A stretch of DNA of 57,925 nt from Bdellovibrionota bacterium (GCA_963170185.1 CAUJGS010000048.1:1-57925), one strand, 5' to 3'. Numbered from the stretch's first letter, positions 1-9,349 are shown. A program made the numbers and translations. The notes: generated from the sequence alone by a model not told the origin.

Positions 1-573
<573 letters not shown>

Positions 574-605
574 TACTAAAACCGCTTGAGAATCGGCGGT
601 ATTTT

Positions 606-634
606 AAGGGGCCTTTTGGCCCCTTTTCTTTTTT
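606..634 (+). terminator. Rho-independent terminator after lpd
   Basis: An 8-bp perfect stem (aaggggcc / ggcccctt) with a tttt loop is followed by ttcttttttg. It lies 33 bases after the lpd stop codon and before the exporter operon that starts at 724. Confidence 0.9.
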
Positions 635-723
635 GCCTCATAAAGCGCTTCGGGAAGAATAAGCCTCGCAATGTCTGGCTCCTCTGATGACATTTTAGGC
701 GGGCGAGTTTAGTTTGCATCCCC

Positions 724-2103
724 ATGGTGGGGTTAAAATCTCGGGCGAAACTCTTCGCTTTTATCTCGTTGGTCCTGGCGATGTCGTCGGTCTTGCCTCT
801 TTCGATCGGGTCAGCGTCGATCGGGTCGGCGTCGACATCTGCGTGGCCCAAAGAGCTTTTGCCTCTTCAAAACGTGATCGAACCGCTTTGTCAGATTTCG
901 CCGGGGATCGAAGAGGCCAGTGCGGCTCTTAAGATCCAGATGAGACGAGAAGAGTTTCAAAGTCGCTACTGGATTCCAACGGTGCAAGCGTTTGCGGACT
1001 ACGGCCTTCAAGACACCGATAGCACGGGTGTTCGCCGCCCCAATATTCTCGACAATTCACGTGGTCGGCTCGGTCTTTTAGCGGAGCTCAACTTGAATCC
1101 TCTTTTGGGGCCGCATCTTAAAAGTCGTCGAGAACACATGAGGCTTGAAAGCGCGCGCCTTGCCTCGACATTGACCTTTCAAGAAAAACTCGCCGAAGCC
1201 ATTGATCTGGTATTGAACCTCGTTGTTTTAAAATCTCGAGACGAGGATCTCGAAGTCACTAGAACACGTCTTGATAGGCAGTATCGCACAGTACAAGCCA
1301 ACGTGCGCGCCGGCGTTCAAAAGATGCGCGATCAGAATCGCTTCGAAGCGGATCTTCTGCGAAATTCCGAATCACGCCTGGCTTTGCAGCGCTCGATCAA
1401 GGAAGTGGAAGAACGCCTCACGGCCCTAACGGGCGGTGGCTTGGCACTGACCAAGGCGTCGGACTTGAAGTGGAACTCGCTTTTAGATCTGAAAATCGAT
1501 CCGGTATCAACGATCGTCACTTCGCCGAAACTTGAGCAGACGCGGTTACAGGCGGAAATCCGCGAACTCGATCGTGAGCTCTCGCTAAAGGAAACAGGCC
1601 TCACGTTTGGTCTTAGCTCGGGGCTTGAGAGCACAAACTCGAATCTCGCCCCAGCTTGGTCTTTGGATTCCGCACGGGAGCCGTTTCAGAGTTCCTGGTT
1701 TGTGCTCTTAAGCCTGAAATACCCGCTTTGGGACAATGGTGCGGACTCGCTCAAGCGTCTTGAGGCAAGCGAGAGTGAACGGGTTTCGCGCCTTGAGGCG
1801 GCGCAAGCCGCACGCGAGTTTGAATCGACAAAGGTGCTTCTCTTGGATGAACAAACAAGGCTCGAGGAGCGTATTCGTTTGGCCAATCGCTTGCGTGAGC
1901 TTGAGCTTCGAAGCTTCCAGCTCGTGGCGGCTGATTACCGCGAGGGGCGTGCCGGGTATCTAGACTGGATCGGTGCAAGCCAAAGTCTTCAGGAGTCCGT
2001 TCGTGCGCAAATAGATCTCGCAAGCGAGTGGGCGAAGCTTTGGATGAAAGTGAAGCGTCTAAAGGGCGAGATGGCGGGGGGTCTTTGTGAAGATCGCAAG
2101 TAA
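724..2103 (+). CDS. TolC-like outer-membrane efflux protein
   Basis: 459 residues with a signal peptide (basic MVGLKSRAK, then a hydrophobic stretch). The body is dominated by long charged helices rich in Leu, Arg and Glu arranged as two similar halves, as in the outer-membrane efflux (OEP/TolC) family, with the typical Y-L-x-x-x-x-x-x-Q pattern near the C-terminus (AGYLDWIGASQSLQ). TolC proteins form a trimeric barrel and periplasmic tunnel. The next two genes encode the adaptor and the ATPase-permease, and each start overlaps the previous stop, which supports one tripartite exporter. The signal peptide region contains a 15-bp tandem duplication (802-831) that encodes SIGSA twice. ATG 724 was chosen because it gives a proper signal peptide; ATG 781 is possible. 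Sequence similarity to TolC is by pattern only. Confidence 0.8.
   Translation: MVGLKSRAKLFAFISLVLAMSSVLPLSIGSASIGSASTSAWPKELLPLQNVIEPLCQISPGIEEASAALKIQMRREEFQSRYWIPTVQAFADYGLQDTDSTGVRRPNILDNSRGRLGLLAELNLNPLLGPHLKSRREHMRLESARLASTLTFQEKLAEAIDLVLNLVVLKSRDEDLEVTRTRLDRQYRTVQANVRAGVQKMRDQNRFEADLLRNSESRLALQRSIKEVEERLTALTGGGLALTKASDLKWNSLLDLKIDPVSTIVTSPKLEQTRLQAEIRELDRELSLKETGLTFGLSSGLESTNSNLAPAWSLDSAREPFQSSWFVLLSLKYPLWDNGADSLKRLEASESERVSRLEAAQAAREFESTKVLLLDEQTRLEERIRLANRLRELELRSFQLVAADYREGRAGYLDWIGASQSLQESVRAQIDLASEWAKLWMKVKRLKGEMAGGLCEDRK
802..831 (+). repeat. 15-bp tandem duplication in the signal peptide coding region
   Basis: Two adjacent units, tcgatcgggtcagcg and tcgatcgggtcggcg, differ at one base. 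They are in frame and encode SIGSA-SIGSA at the end of the presumed signal peptide of the TolC-like protein. Confidence 0.85.
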
Positions 2104-2941
2104 AGCGGCTTTTGGGTTGTCGTTCATGCTCTTGGCCGGCTGCTTGTCGAAGGGTGCAAAAGACCCGTCGGTGGTTGCGCAAAAGGGTGATGTCAGCCAG
2201 ATCGTGGCTCTCAGCGGAACTGTGAAACCCTACAAAGAAACGATGCTCTCGATTCCTTACAGTGGGTACCTTCGTCGGCTCTACGTGGGTGTCGGCGTGA
2301 AAGTGAAGAAGGGCGATCCGCTGGTGGCGTTTTCGCAAAACGTCACGGATGTCGGAGGCGAAGGTCTCTATCCGCTTCGCGCGGCTTACGAAGGAATCGT
2401 GAGTCAGGTTTTAAAGTCAGAAGGTGACTACATCGTTCAGGGCGGATCAGACGCGAGAGTTCTTAAGTACGAGGATCGCTCGAAGATGTTTATCGATTCG
2501 GATGTTCCCGAATCGGAGATCGCGAAGATTCGGCTCGAGCAAAATGCTAGGATTCGTCTCAATGCGGTTCCCGGAAAAGAGTATCAGGGACAGATCGTTC
2601 AGATTTTTCAAGCCGCGCGCGAGGCGGAAAATAGCTGGGACCGAAAAGGCGGGTCGTTTCCGGTAAGAATTCAGATTTCTAATCCGACAGCTGACGTGAT
2701 GACGGGGCTATCGGCCGTGGTTGAGATCTTGGTGGCTGAGAAAAAGGATGTCGTTCGTATTCCTCAAGAATATCTCGATCGCAAAGGACCTGAGTTTATC
2801 GTCTACCGCAAAGCGGGTGGTGACGAGGTGAAGGTCGAAGTGGGTCTTAAGAGCGAGAGCTTTGTTGAGATCACCTCTGGCCTGAAAGAGGGCGAGACGA
2901 TCTTCTACCCCAAGTCGCAGTCGGAAGAGGATGACGATTGA
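2087..2941 (+). CDS. Lipoprotein membrane-fusion (HlyD/MacA-type) adaptor
   Basis: 284 residues starting at a GTG inside the end of the preceding gene (17-base overlap). The N-terminus is a lipoprotein signal with lipobox LAGC and Cys19 as the lipidation site. Residues of about 50-110 form a barrel-sandwich (biotinyl/lipoyl-like) domain: GYLRRLYVGVGVKVKKGDPL and later EGIVSQVLKSEGDYIVQGG. A beta-barrel region with IRLNAVPGKEYQGQIVQI follows, as in RND/MacA periplasmic adaptors. It should link the inner-membrane ATPase-permease (next gene) to the TolC-like channel (previous gene). It is shorter than MacA (about 370 residues), and the alpha-helical hairpin appears short or missing, which is common in adaptors of the LolCDE/MacB-like exporters of delta-type bacteria. 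The substrate is unknown. Confidence 0.85.
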   Translation: MKIASKAAFGLSFMLLAGCLSKGAKDPSVVAQKGDVSQIVALSGTVKPYKETMLSIPYSGYLRRLYVGVGVKVKKGDPLVAFSQNVTDVGGEGLYPLRAAYEGIVSQVLKSEGDYIVQGGSDARVLKYEDRSKMFIDSDVPESEIAKIRLEQNARIRLNAVPGKEYQGQIVQIFQAAREAENSWDRKGGSFPVRIQISNPTADVMTGLSAVVEILVAEKKDVVRIPQEYLDRKGPEFIVYRKAGGDEVKVEVGLKSESFVEITSGLKEGETIFYPKSQSEEDDD

Positions 2942-5013
2942 TCCAGGTTTCGGGTCTTAAGCTTTCCTATCGACACTCGCCCGAGATCGACTCGCGTGTG
3001 GAGGTATTAAAAGGCGTCACGTTCTCCATTCGGCGTGGGGAAAAGGTCGCGATTTGTGGCCCGTCGGGTTCGGGAAAGTCGACGCTTCTCTATATCCTTG
3101 GCGGTCTGCTTAAGCCAGATTCGGGCGATGTCACGGTCGCGGATCGCAAGGTCTGGGAAATTGACGAGTACGAGCGAGCTTGGTTTCGTTCGCGTCACAT
3201 AGGTTTTGTCTTTCAGAGCTTTCATCTGATACCGGGCTGGACGGTTTTGCAGAACACGATGCTGGGCGCCGAGTACCAACCCGATGATAAGCGCGATTTG
3301 ACGGCTCGTGCCCGTGAAGTTTTAAAAGCCTTGGGGCTTGCCGAATTGGAAGATCGTCTTCCTAATCAGTTGTCGGGTGGTCAGGCTCAGCGTGTTGCAA
3401 TCGCGCGTGCGCTTTTGATGGAACCGGACATTATTCTTGCCGATGAGCCCACTGGTGCTCTTGATCCGCAAACCTCTGGCGAAATTCTAAAGGTCTTTGA
3501 TCAGATCCGTGCCAGTGGGAAAACCGTTGTCCTCATCACGCATGATGAGGGTGTGGCAAAAACATGCGACCGCGTGATTCGCATCAAAGAGGGTTTGATT
3601 GTCGAGGGAGCGGAACCTGGTTCTTTAAAAAAGTCGGACGTGGTCACAAGCCAAACACCGGGCTTAGGCGGTTTAAGCACGAAGTCTGAACAAAGAAACA
3701 AGGGTCTTATCAACCTTTTACAGTTTGTTCGCTACTACTCGCCCATGCGTTCCATCGACACGTTGAAGCGAAGTCCTTCTCGCAGCCTGCTCACGATGAT
3801 CGGCGTGGCGGTTGGGGTGGCGGCTGTCGTGTCGATGATTTCCGTTGGTCGATTTGCCAAAGACCGAATTTTGGAATCCTATGGTTCTCTCGGGGTTCGA
3901 AACTTCAAGCTTTGGGGTTATCCAAATTGGCGGCTATCGCTTTCTAAACCGCTAGAGGTGTTTTTCCGAGAGCTCAAAGTCGACGATCTTGAAACCTTAA
4001 AAAAACTCTTTCCTGAAATCGACTCTTATTCGCCGATGGCTCGTTACTGGGGGCCGGAGGTTTCTTTTTTGGGAAAAACGATTTCGCAAGATCTCAACAT
4101 GCTTGGCGTGAACGAACACGGAATTCGCTTAAATCAGTTTAAGATCGATGTCGGTCGTGGTCTCACGGCTCTTGATATCGAGGATCGCAACAGTGTTTGT
4201 GTGATGGGCGCGGGCCTTGCCCAGCAACTGGGTGTCACAAGAGACCTTGTGAAGAATTCGGATCTTCGGCCTTTGATTTTTATCAAAAACCGCGACATGC
4301 GTTTTGCTTGCCGTTTGGTGGGGCTTTTGAAAACAAAAAAATCTTCGGGTGAGGGGCGTTGGGATAAACCGGGATTTGAGCTGTTTTTGCCGCACACGTT
4401 TTTACGTGCCGTGCGAGGCGAGTCTCCGAACTCAAACGAGGGTGATCTCAACCAGGTTCTTTTCGAAGTTAAAGAGGGCGTGATTCCCGATGTTTTAGCT
4501 AAGCGGGTAAAGAATCATTTTGATCGCAAGTACGGGGCGGCAGGTGATTTTCGAGCCGAAGCCAATGCCAAGGTTATCAACCAGATGCGAAAGTTCCTGG
4601 ATATTTTCAATGTGCTTCTTATCGGGATCGCATTTGTCACGCTGGCCGTTGGCAGCAGCGGCGTGACCAATATGATTCTCGTTTCGCTTTCCGAGCGTCT
4701 TCGAGAGCTTGGGATTCGGCGTGCGGTAGGTGCCGACCCGAGGCATTTGCGCGAGCTTGTTTTAGGTGAGAGCCTCACGCTTTGCGGAGCGGCTGGTATG
4801 GCGGGGATTGCCGTGGCGCTGGTGGCGTTACACGCCACGCTTTATCTGGTTTCCTTGGCGTTTCCGAAGATTGCGTTTGAATGGGTCTTTGATCCACTTG
4901 CGATTTTCGTAAGCCTCATCGCAATTCTCGGAGTGGGGTTTTTGTCAGGACTATATCCCGCACTCCGAGTGGAGAAGTTGGATGTCGTGAGCGCTCTTCG
5001 CTCAGACGGCTAA
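2938..5013 (+). CDS. Fused ABC transporter ATPase-permease, MacB type
   Basis: 691 residues from a TTG that overlaps the stop of the adaptor gene. Residues 1-235 are an ABC ATPase: Walker A GPSGSGKST (41-49), Q-loop VFQSF, signature LSGGQ (145-149), Walker B ILADEP (166-171) and H-loop His202. A linker leads to a MacB/FtsX permease with one membrane helix near 283-303, a large periplasmic domain, and three helices at the C-terminus including the conserved LRELGIRRAVGA loop. This is the architecture of MacB, which is a mechanotransmission pump that drives substrate from the periplasm through TolC. With the two overlapping upstream genes it completes a tripartite exporter. Cargo could be a peptide, lipopeptide or antibiotic; nothing in the operon identifies it. 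The gene ends two bases before the convergent outer-membrane protein gene. Confidence 0.92.
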   Translation: MIQVSGLKLSYRHSPEIDSRVEVLKGVTFSIRRGEKVAICGPSGSGKSTLLYILGGLLKPDSGDVTVADRKVWEIDEYERAWFRSRHIGFVFQSFHLIPGWTVLQNTMLGAEYQPDDKRDLTARAREVLKALGLAELEDRLPNQLSGGQAQRVAIARALLMEPDIILADEPTGALDPQTSGEILKVFDQIRASGKTVVLITHDEGVAKTCDRVIRIKEGLIVEGAEPGSLKKSDVVTSQTPGLGGLSTKSEQRNKGLINLLQFVRYYSPMRSIDTLKRSPSRSLLTMIGVAVGVAAVVSMISVGRFAKDRILESYGSLGVRNFKLWGYPNWRLSLSKPLEVFFRELKVDDLETLKKLFPEIDSYSPMARYWGPEVSFLGKTISQDLNMLGVNEHGIRLNQFKIDVGRGLTALDIEDRNSVCVMGAGLAQQLGVTRDLVKNSDLRPLIFIKNRDMRFACRLVGLLKTKKSSGEGRWDKPGFELFLPHTFLRAVRGESPNSNEGDLNQVLFEVKEGVIPDVLAKRVKNHFDRKYGAAGDFRAEANAKVINQMRKFLDIFNVLLIGIAFVTLAVGSSGVTNMILVSLSERLRELGIRRAVGADPRHLRELVLGESLTLCGAAGMAGIAVALVALHATLYLVSLAFPKIAFEWVFDPLAIFVSLIAILGVGFLSGLYPALRVEKLDVVSALRSDG

Positions 5014-5015
5014 TC

Positions 5016-5924
5016 TTAGTAGTAAACACTCACTAAAAACGAAGCCACGCCCGGGTTTTTCTTGCTGACCGATGTTTCCGCCAAAAGGAACGTGTAGTTC
5101 GCTTCAAGACCGAGGTTCACCGTCGACGTGCGGAAGAACTTCATTCCAGCTCCAACCCGCGCGGCCCAGCCGTTTGCCGTGTCGTCATTGAGAATGATCG
5201 CGGAATCCGAAACACCTGCCGTTGCTCGACCAAGACCGGCCGTTATGAAGGGCGCGTTTTTATCTTTGTTAAAGTGGTAGTTGGTTCCGATCATGAATTC
5301 CGAGAAGTAGGCACTCGATGAGTTTTTTCCGTCGATGCCGGTTGCGCGAAATGAAAGATCGAGATCCCACTGTGGATCAACTCCCCAGACAAACCCGAGA
5401 TGAAAAACAAGACCACTTTTCTCGGTGTTGAGATTTGTTCCCCACGCTGGTCCAAAACCGATTTCCCACTGTCTTGTGGCGATGTGGCGACGAGTTCCGC
5501 GAGAGACCTCGTCTTCCGTGATGTCATCGACTTGCGCATTGCTTTCTGCGCGAACTTCCTTGAGAACCGAACGCACCACTCGACTTGAAACAGTGTCGAG
5601 GTCCTCGGCATTGGAGGCTCTCATCTTTGAAGTGAAGAGAACCTTGTCGGCCTTGATTTTGTCGATCGTGAGAATGTAGGCCGAGCCGAGTTTTAGGATA
5701 CGAGGGCGCAAGACGAGATCCGCTCCCTCGGCCGTCGACGCAAGGCTATAGCCGGATTGCTCGGAAACGGCCGCTTTAACCAATTCCTGCACGGTTCCGC
5801 GTAAGCTCGCTTCTTCGCCTTCGGCTTGCGCTGTTTGCACAAAGACGGAATCGGCTTGGGCGTTTGCTGCAAAAAGCACGATGAGTAGTGCGAGTGCGGA
5901 AAGAATGAGTGACGGGACTTTCAT
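5016..5924 (-). CDS. Predicted outer-membrane beta-barrel protein
   Basis: 302 residues from the ATG at 5924, which has a strong AAGGAGA Shine-Dalgarno 7 bases upstream; an open frame extends to 6011 but lacks such support. A clear signal peptide (MKVPSLILSALALLIVLFAANAQA) is followed by a soluble domain of about 110 residues with predicted alpha/beta character (a region resembling lipoprotein/CsgG-like folds only in general pattern). Next comes a beta-strand-rich region with alternating hydrophobic residues ending in tyrosine (SVYY), typical of an outer-membrane barrel of about 8 strands. I do not recognise the family beyond a porin-like outer-membrane protein. It is convergent with the MacB-type gene with only 2 bases between the stop codons, leaving no room for a separate terminator. 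Confidence 0.7.
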   Translation of the reverse strand: MKVPSLILSALALLIVLFAANAQADSVFVQTAQAEGEEASLRGTVQELVKAAVSEQSGYSLASTAEGADLVLRPRILKLGSAYILTIDKIKADKVLFTSKMRASNAEDLDTVSSRVVRSVLKEVRAESNAQVDDITEDEVSRGTRRHIATRQWEIGFGPAWGTNLNTEKSGLVFHLGFVWGVDPQWDLDLSFRATGIDGKNSSSAYFSEFMIGTNYHFNKDKNAPFITAGLGRATAGVSDSAIILNDDTANGWAARVGAGMKFFRTSTVNLGLEANYTFLLAETSVSKKNPGVASFLVSVYY

Positions 5925-6078
5925 AGACAAATCTCCTTTAATCCGACGAGAGAGCAGATGAGACCTGCTGATCTCATAGATTAAAGGATTTAACAGAACC
6001 GACAATTTCAATGAAGTGTTTGCGACCTTTGCCTGGCTTCAAAAATGGAACATCTGTTCCAAAAGAGGATCGAAGAGA

Positions 6079-7458
6079 TCAGTGCACGCGCGAGAAGGCA
6101 AGTTCGCAGCGTGTTCCAACAGATGTGAGAATCATGTAGTTGTGCGTTGCCGGCATCATGGCTCCGATGTGATTCACGAAAAACCCTTCGCCACGTTTCA
6201 TGATATCGGAGATCCACCGATTCGGATCGGGAAGCGGGGCTTGGTAGACACGTTGTGCTTCTTCGAATGCATTCACGGAATTTAAGAGAAATGATCCGCC
6301 GAAATCTGCGATGTTGCCAGCTAGAGAAAAACCTTCGCTTTGATAACCGCGCCCTGTTTCGAAAACCGGCGAGACGACGGGGATAAACATCGGTGGATAC
6401 CAGGCTTGGCCACTGACTTTGGCATGATCACTGGCGCTTCCGCCTTGTCCATAGGCGGAAGACGTGTTGAGACGGTATTGTTTGATTTCGACTTTTCCGC
6501 CAATGCTTAAGTTGCTTCCATCGGCCATCTTTTCCATTCGGAATCCGCGACGGAACACGAGACTTTTGCTTTGACGATTGTAGCCAGCCGAAATGTTCAA
6601 GCTGACCGAGCGAGCGACATTGAGGCGTCCGATGCCGACCATGAACTCCAATTTGATGCCGAACTGAACGCCGCGTTCGTCCCAGTTTCGGCGAATCTCA
6701 TACTCGCCGCTCTTGTGTGTGTTCCAAGCGCGTTTGGTAGAGATGACCATCGCATCCAAGAGGAACTGCAAGGTTTTCTTCAGCATAGCTTTAGGGCTGC
6801 TTTTTGCCGGAGAAAGCATGGCTTCCTCGACCCATTCCATATTTTGAGGTGTGGAGGAGGTCGACGGAAGCTCAAATGCCACCCGATCGATGGTCACACG
6901 CTGAGGTGTCGAGTAATTGCCGCTCGCTGGTTGCGCGGAGAGCTGTCGAAACAAGAGTTGAAGAGGATCAAATTGAAGGAAGCCTTTTTCACGTAAGCGG
7001 TCTTGGTTGATTTCTAAGGTGTAAAGTGCGCGACCTGCTCCTCCGATGGCGGCGAAGTCGAAGGCCGGCCCGGCTTGAATGAGTTGAGCAAAGCCTTGAA
7101 TGGTTGCTCGGTAGTACTCGGCCTCGTTTTTAAGATCGCTTGTTTGGAAGCTTGGGTAGTGGCGTGCCGGAAGATCGAACGCGGTTTTAAGATCAAAGCT
7201 TGAGCCGTCTGGCATTGTGACTTGATAGCGGATTTCTTGCGTGTTGATAGACGCGATCTTCACGTCGAGGTTCGTCGTGCTGTAAGTTCCCGTACGATAA
7301 AGTTCGGATTGGTTGAAAGCCGGAAAGGAATGAGCTTTGGAAATTCCGGCGTAGGAGCCGACCAAGAATCCCATTGCGAGACCCAAGAGACATATTAAAG
7401 GAAAGACGACCTGCTGAAACCGACGTGCCACTGGCCACCACTCATGGTTTCCAACCAT
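6079..7458 (-). CDS. Membrane-anchored secreted protein of unknown function
   Basis: 459 residues. The N-terminus has a basic segment (ARR) followed by one hydrophobic helix (VVFPLICLLGLAMGFLVGSY), either an uncleaved signal anchor or a signal peptide, so most of the protein is periplasmic or surface-exposed. The remainder is rich in beta-type alternation, Ser, Thr and Gly with paired GRLNVARSVSLNISAGY-like strands. No known domain was recognised. The start codon is chosen from AAGG seven bases upstream; both are enclosed by a perfect 9-bp inverted repeat (7446-7466). It is followed downstream by the outer-membrane protein gene on the same strand, 154 bases away, so the two may be co-transcribed. 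Confidence 0.7.
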   Translation of the reverse strand: MVGNHEWWPVARRFQQVVFPLICLLGLAMGFLVGSYAGISKAHSFPAFNQSELYRTGTYSTTNLDVKIASINTQEIRYQVTMPDGSSFDLKTAFDLPARHYPSFQTSDLKNEAEYYRATIQGFAQLIQAGPAFDFAAIGGAGRALYTLEINQDRLREKGFLQFDPLQLLFRQLSAQPASGNYSTPQRVTIDRVAFELPSTSSTPQNMEWVEEAMLSPAKSSPKAMLKKTLQFLLDAMVISTKRAWNTHKSGEYEIRRNWDERGVQFGIKLEFMVGIGRLNVARSVSLNISAGYNRQSKSLVFRRGFRMEKMADGSNLSIGGKVEIKQYRLNTSSAYGQGGSASDHAKVSGQAWYPPMFIPVVSPVFETGRGYQSEGFSLAGNIADFGGSFLLNSVNAFEEAQRVYQAPLPDPNRWISDIMKRGEGFFVNHIGAMMPATHNYMILTSVGTRCELAFSRVH

Positions 7459-7466
7459 TGGAAACC
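7446..7466 (-). promoter_or_regulatory. Perfect inverted repeat spanning the start codon of the 459-residue protein
   Basis: ggtttccaa and ttggaaacc flank a 3-base centre (7455-7457). In the mRNA the ATG lies at the apex of this hairpin and part of the AAGG Shine-Dalgarno lies in one arm. It could lower translation initiation, or be a DNA operator; neither is shown. Confidence 0.6.
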
Positions 7467-7611
7467 TTCACGTGGCAAAAAGAGATCAAGAGCTGAGCCA
7501 GCGATGGCGTCGAATTGGAACCATCGCCGCATCAGGAGAACTGAGAGAATTTCAATAACCTACGTCGCCGAGTGCCGAAAACCGGCAAGCTGCCAAGTAT
7601 TCCGACACTAA

Positions 7612-7725
7612 CGGAAAGCAGCGTAGCCGGGTAGGGCCCCGGCGAAGCGCCATCACATGAGATCTTTCCGCGCCACTGCACGGAAAGCAGCGTAGCTGGG
7701 TAGGGCCCCGGCGAAGCCGCCATCA
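7612..7725. repeat. Two direct copies of a ~44-bp repeat
   Basis: Copy 1 (7612-7655) and copy 2 (7681-7725) start with cggaaagcagcgtagc and share gggtagggccccggcgaag before catca. They differ by one substitution and one inserted c, and a weaker similarity (gagat) continues for about 8 bases. Copy 2 covers the stop codon of the gene at 7723-8586. They account for most of the 264-base non-coding stretch 7459-7722. No inverted termini or transposase are visible, so this is a small intergenic duplication or REP-like element. Confidence 0.85.
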
Positions 7726-8586
7726 ATAGAGATTGACGTGCGTGGAGGAGCCGTCGCCGCGAACGTGAAACTGATCCACGCCTTGGGACTTTTTAAGAAC
7801 GGAGCTCATCGACCATTCAAGCCCCAAGTCCACGCCTGGAACTGGGTTGGCCCGGGTGCCAGTGTTCAGCGGTTGGCCGACATTGACTTGGCTATTGAGC
7901 GTGAAGCCCCAAGAGACGTCGACATTGGTTGGAATGATCGTGGCGTTGGCGAGAAACTGTCCGCGACCCTCAAGGCTTCCGCCATAGTGGAACGCGACGG
8001 TGTAGGTGTGCGAGATCACCGTGACACCATAGAGGTTTTTGGCCGCGATCGTGTAGCTCTTGGCCATCGGCCCGCGCCATGTTTCCATTTCATTCCATGC
8101 CGGTGCGAAGTCGGGCAGCACGGAAACCGACTGCGTCTTTACGTTTACGACAGGTTGGTTGTTGCGAATCACTTCCCAAAGTTTTTGGCCGACTGTGATC
8201 CAGCGTTTGATGTCGCCAAGATCGCCAGCCAAGTCGGTCAGTGCGTCGCCAAGCGTGCCTGTAGGTGTGTCTGCAAGCGTGCCGGTGGCAGAGAGTGTTG
8301 GACTGTTTGTCGAGTTCTCCAGCAACCAATCTGTGGCTGAGAGTTCATCGGATGTGAAGATCTTGAGATCCTCACTAGAGGTCACTTCGCCGATCGTGAG
8401 ATAGTTTTTGAGTTCAAAGGAGTTTCGAAGTCCTAGGCGCTCGGCTTCCGTTTTATTGTTCGACCAAAGCCACTCGGAGATCTCGGATTCCGACGGCGGT
8501 TCGGCTTGCGCTGGACTGACGAAAATAGCGGCAGACAGTGCGATGACTGCTGAAAAAGAAGACAGACCTGATAGAAAACGACTCAT
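7723..8586 (-). CDS. Secreted protein of unknown function
   Basis: 287 residues with a textbook signal peptide ending PAQA before EPPSESE (cleavage near residue 28). The start is fixed by a strong AAGGGGGGAG Shine-Dalgarno. The N-terminal half is acidic and Ser/Thr-rich, including a stretch TGTLADTPTGTLGDALTDLAG with partial internal repeats. The C-terminal half shows beta-strand alternation with aromatic residues (TIAAKNLYGVTVISHTYTVAF). It is probably periplasmic or surface-located. No family recognised. The stop codon lies inside the second copy of the intergenic repeat. Its upstream neighbour, a lipoprotein gene, seems to be a separate unit because a stable hairpin lies between them. Confidence 0.7.
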   Translation of the reverse strand: MSRFLSGLSSFSAVIALSAAIFVSPAQAEPPSESEISEWLWSNNKTEAERLGLRNSFELKNYLTIGEVTSSEDLKIFTSDELSATDWLLENSTNSPTLSATGTLADTPTGTLGDALTDLAGDLGDIKRWITVGQKLWEVIRNNQPVVNVKTQSVSVLPDFAPAWNEMETWRGPMAKSYTIAAKNLYGVTVISHTYTVAFHYGGSLEGRGQFLANATIIPTNVDVSWGFTLNSQVNVGQPLNTGTRANPVPGVDLGLEWSMSSVLKKSQGVDQFHVRGDGSSTHVNLY

Positions 8587-8667
8587 AAGACTCCCCCCTT
8601 AAGAGGAAGTTTGAATCGACTTCAGGTGCATGAAGCAATGAAACGGTAGGCTTTCGTAAAACTTACC

Positions 8668-8693
8668 GGCTGGCCTGGGGTGTCAGGCCGGCG
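8668..8693 (-). terminator. Probable terminator after the lipoprotein gene
   Basis: A 10-bp stem with one G-T pair (gctggcctg / caggccggc core) and a 6-base loop lies about 27 bases past the stop at 8720. On the minus strand it is followed by TAAGTTTTAC, a weak T-tract, so termination is likely but not textbook. Confidence 0.5.
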
Positions 8694-8719
8694 TTCCGGG
8701 GTGAAAACTACGTAGAAAA

Positions 8720-9349
8720 CTACTTATTCGAGCGTCCACGCTTCGAGGCGGGACCGCGCTCGTCCGATTCGGATTCCTTTTCGATGGCCATCGCGCGCTG
8801 GCGATCGCCCTCTTCCGTGATCGCGAGCAGTGAGGGCTCGAAGACTCGGCGGTCGAGTCGGTATTGTTTGCCGCGATATGTGAGTTCCCCGGACGAACAG
8901 AACGTGACGGCCTCTTCTGGCTGTCCGCGTGGAACCACTTTGATCCGAGCGCTATCGAGATCCGCTTGGCTGCGGATGGGTTTGAGCTTTTTCAAGCGCA
9001 CACGTACTTCATCGAGATTGGAATGCTCGGAACAGAAGACAAACTCGGCGTGATCTTCAAGTGGAACGGGCGGAGTAAAAAACTGTGTCGAGGGATCGAT
9101 GTAAAACACTGTGTACTTGGAGCAGTTGAGTAGGCTTGCGGGACCGCGAAGTGGTTTTTTGAGTTCGGCCTCGTACGTCTCTTGATCCATCGGCTGGATG
9201 TCGGCTTGTGCGAAATTTGGTGTCGAGTCACTTGCCGATTCGTTTTGCGTAGCGGACTTTTCGGAAGAGGAGCAGCCGACGGAACTCGCAGCAAAAATGG
9301 AAATGAGAGTGAGGAGAGGTAGCGTGAATACAGACTTTATTCTCGACAC
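8720..9349 (-). CDS. Lipoprotein of unknown function
   Basis: 209 residues from a GTG at 9349 with GGAGG seven bases upstream. The N-terminus is a lipoprotein signal peptide with lipobox SVGC followed by SSSEKS, so the mature protein is lipid-anchored. The middle is a compact domain with a CSKYTVFY segment and VFCSEHS; four Cys residues remain in the mature part (LNCSK, VFCSE, VTFCSS and the lipidated Cys), which may form disulfides. The C-terminus is charged and low in complexity (KESESDERGPASKRGR). No family recognised. It sits alone, flanked by hairpins on both sides (8668-8693 and 9450-9485). Confidence 0.7.
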   Translation of the reverse strand: MSRIKSVFTLPLLTLISIFAASSVGCSSSEKSATQNESASDSTPNFAQADIQPMDQETYEAELKKPLRGPASLLNCSKYTVFYIDPSTQFFTPPVPLEDHAEFVFCSEHSNLDEVRVRLKKLKPIRSQADLDSARIKVVPRGQPEEAVTFCSSGELTYRGKQYRLDRRVFEPSLLAITEEGDRQRAMAIEKESESDERGPASKRGRSNK

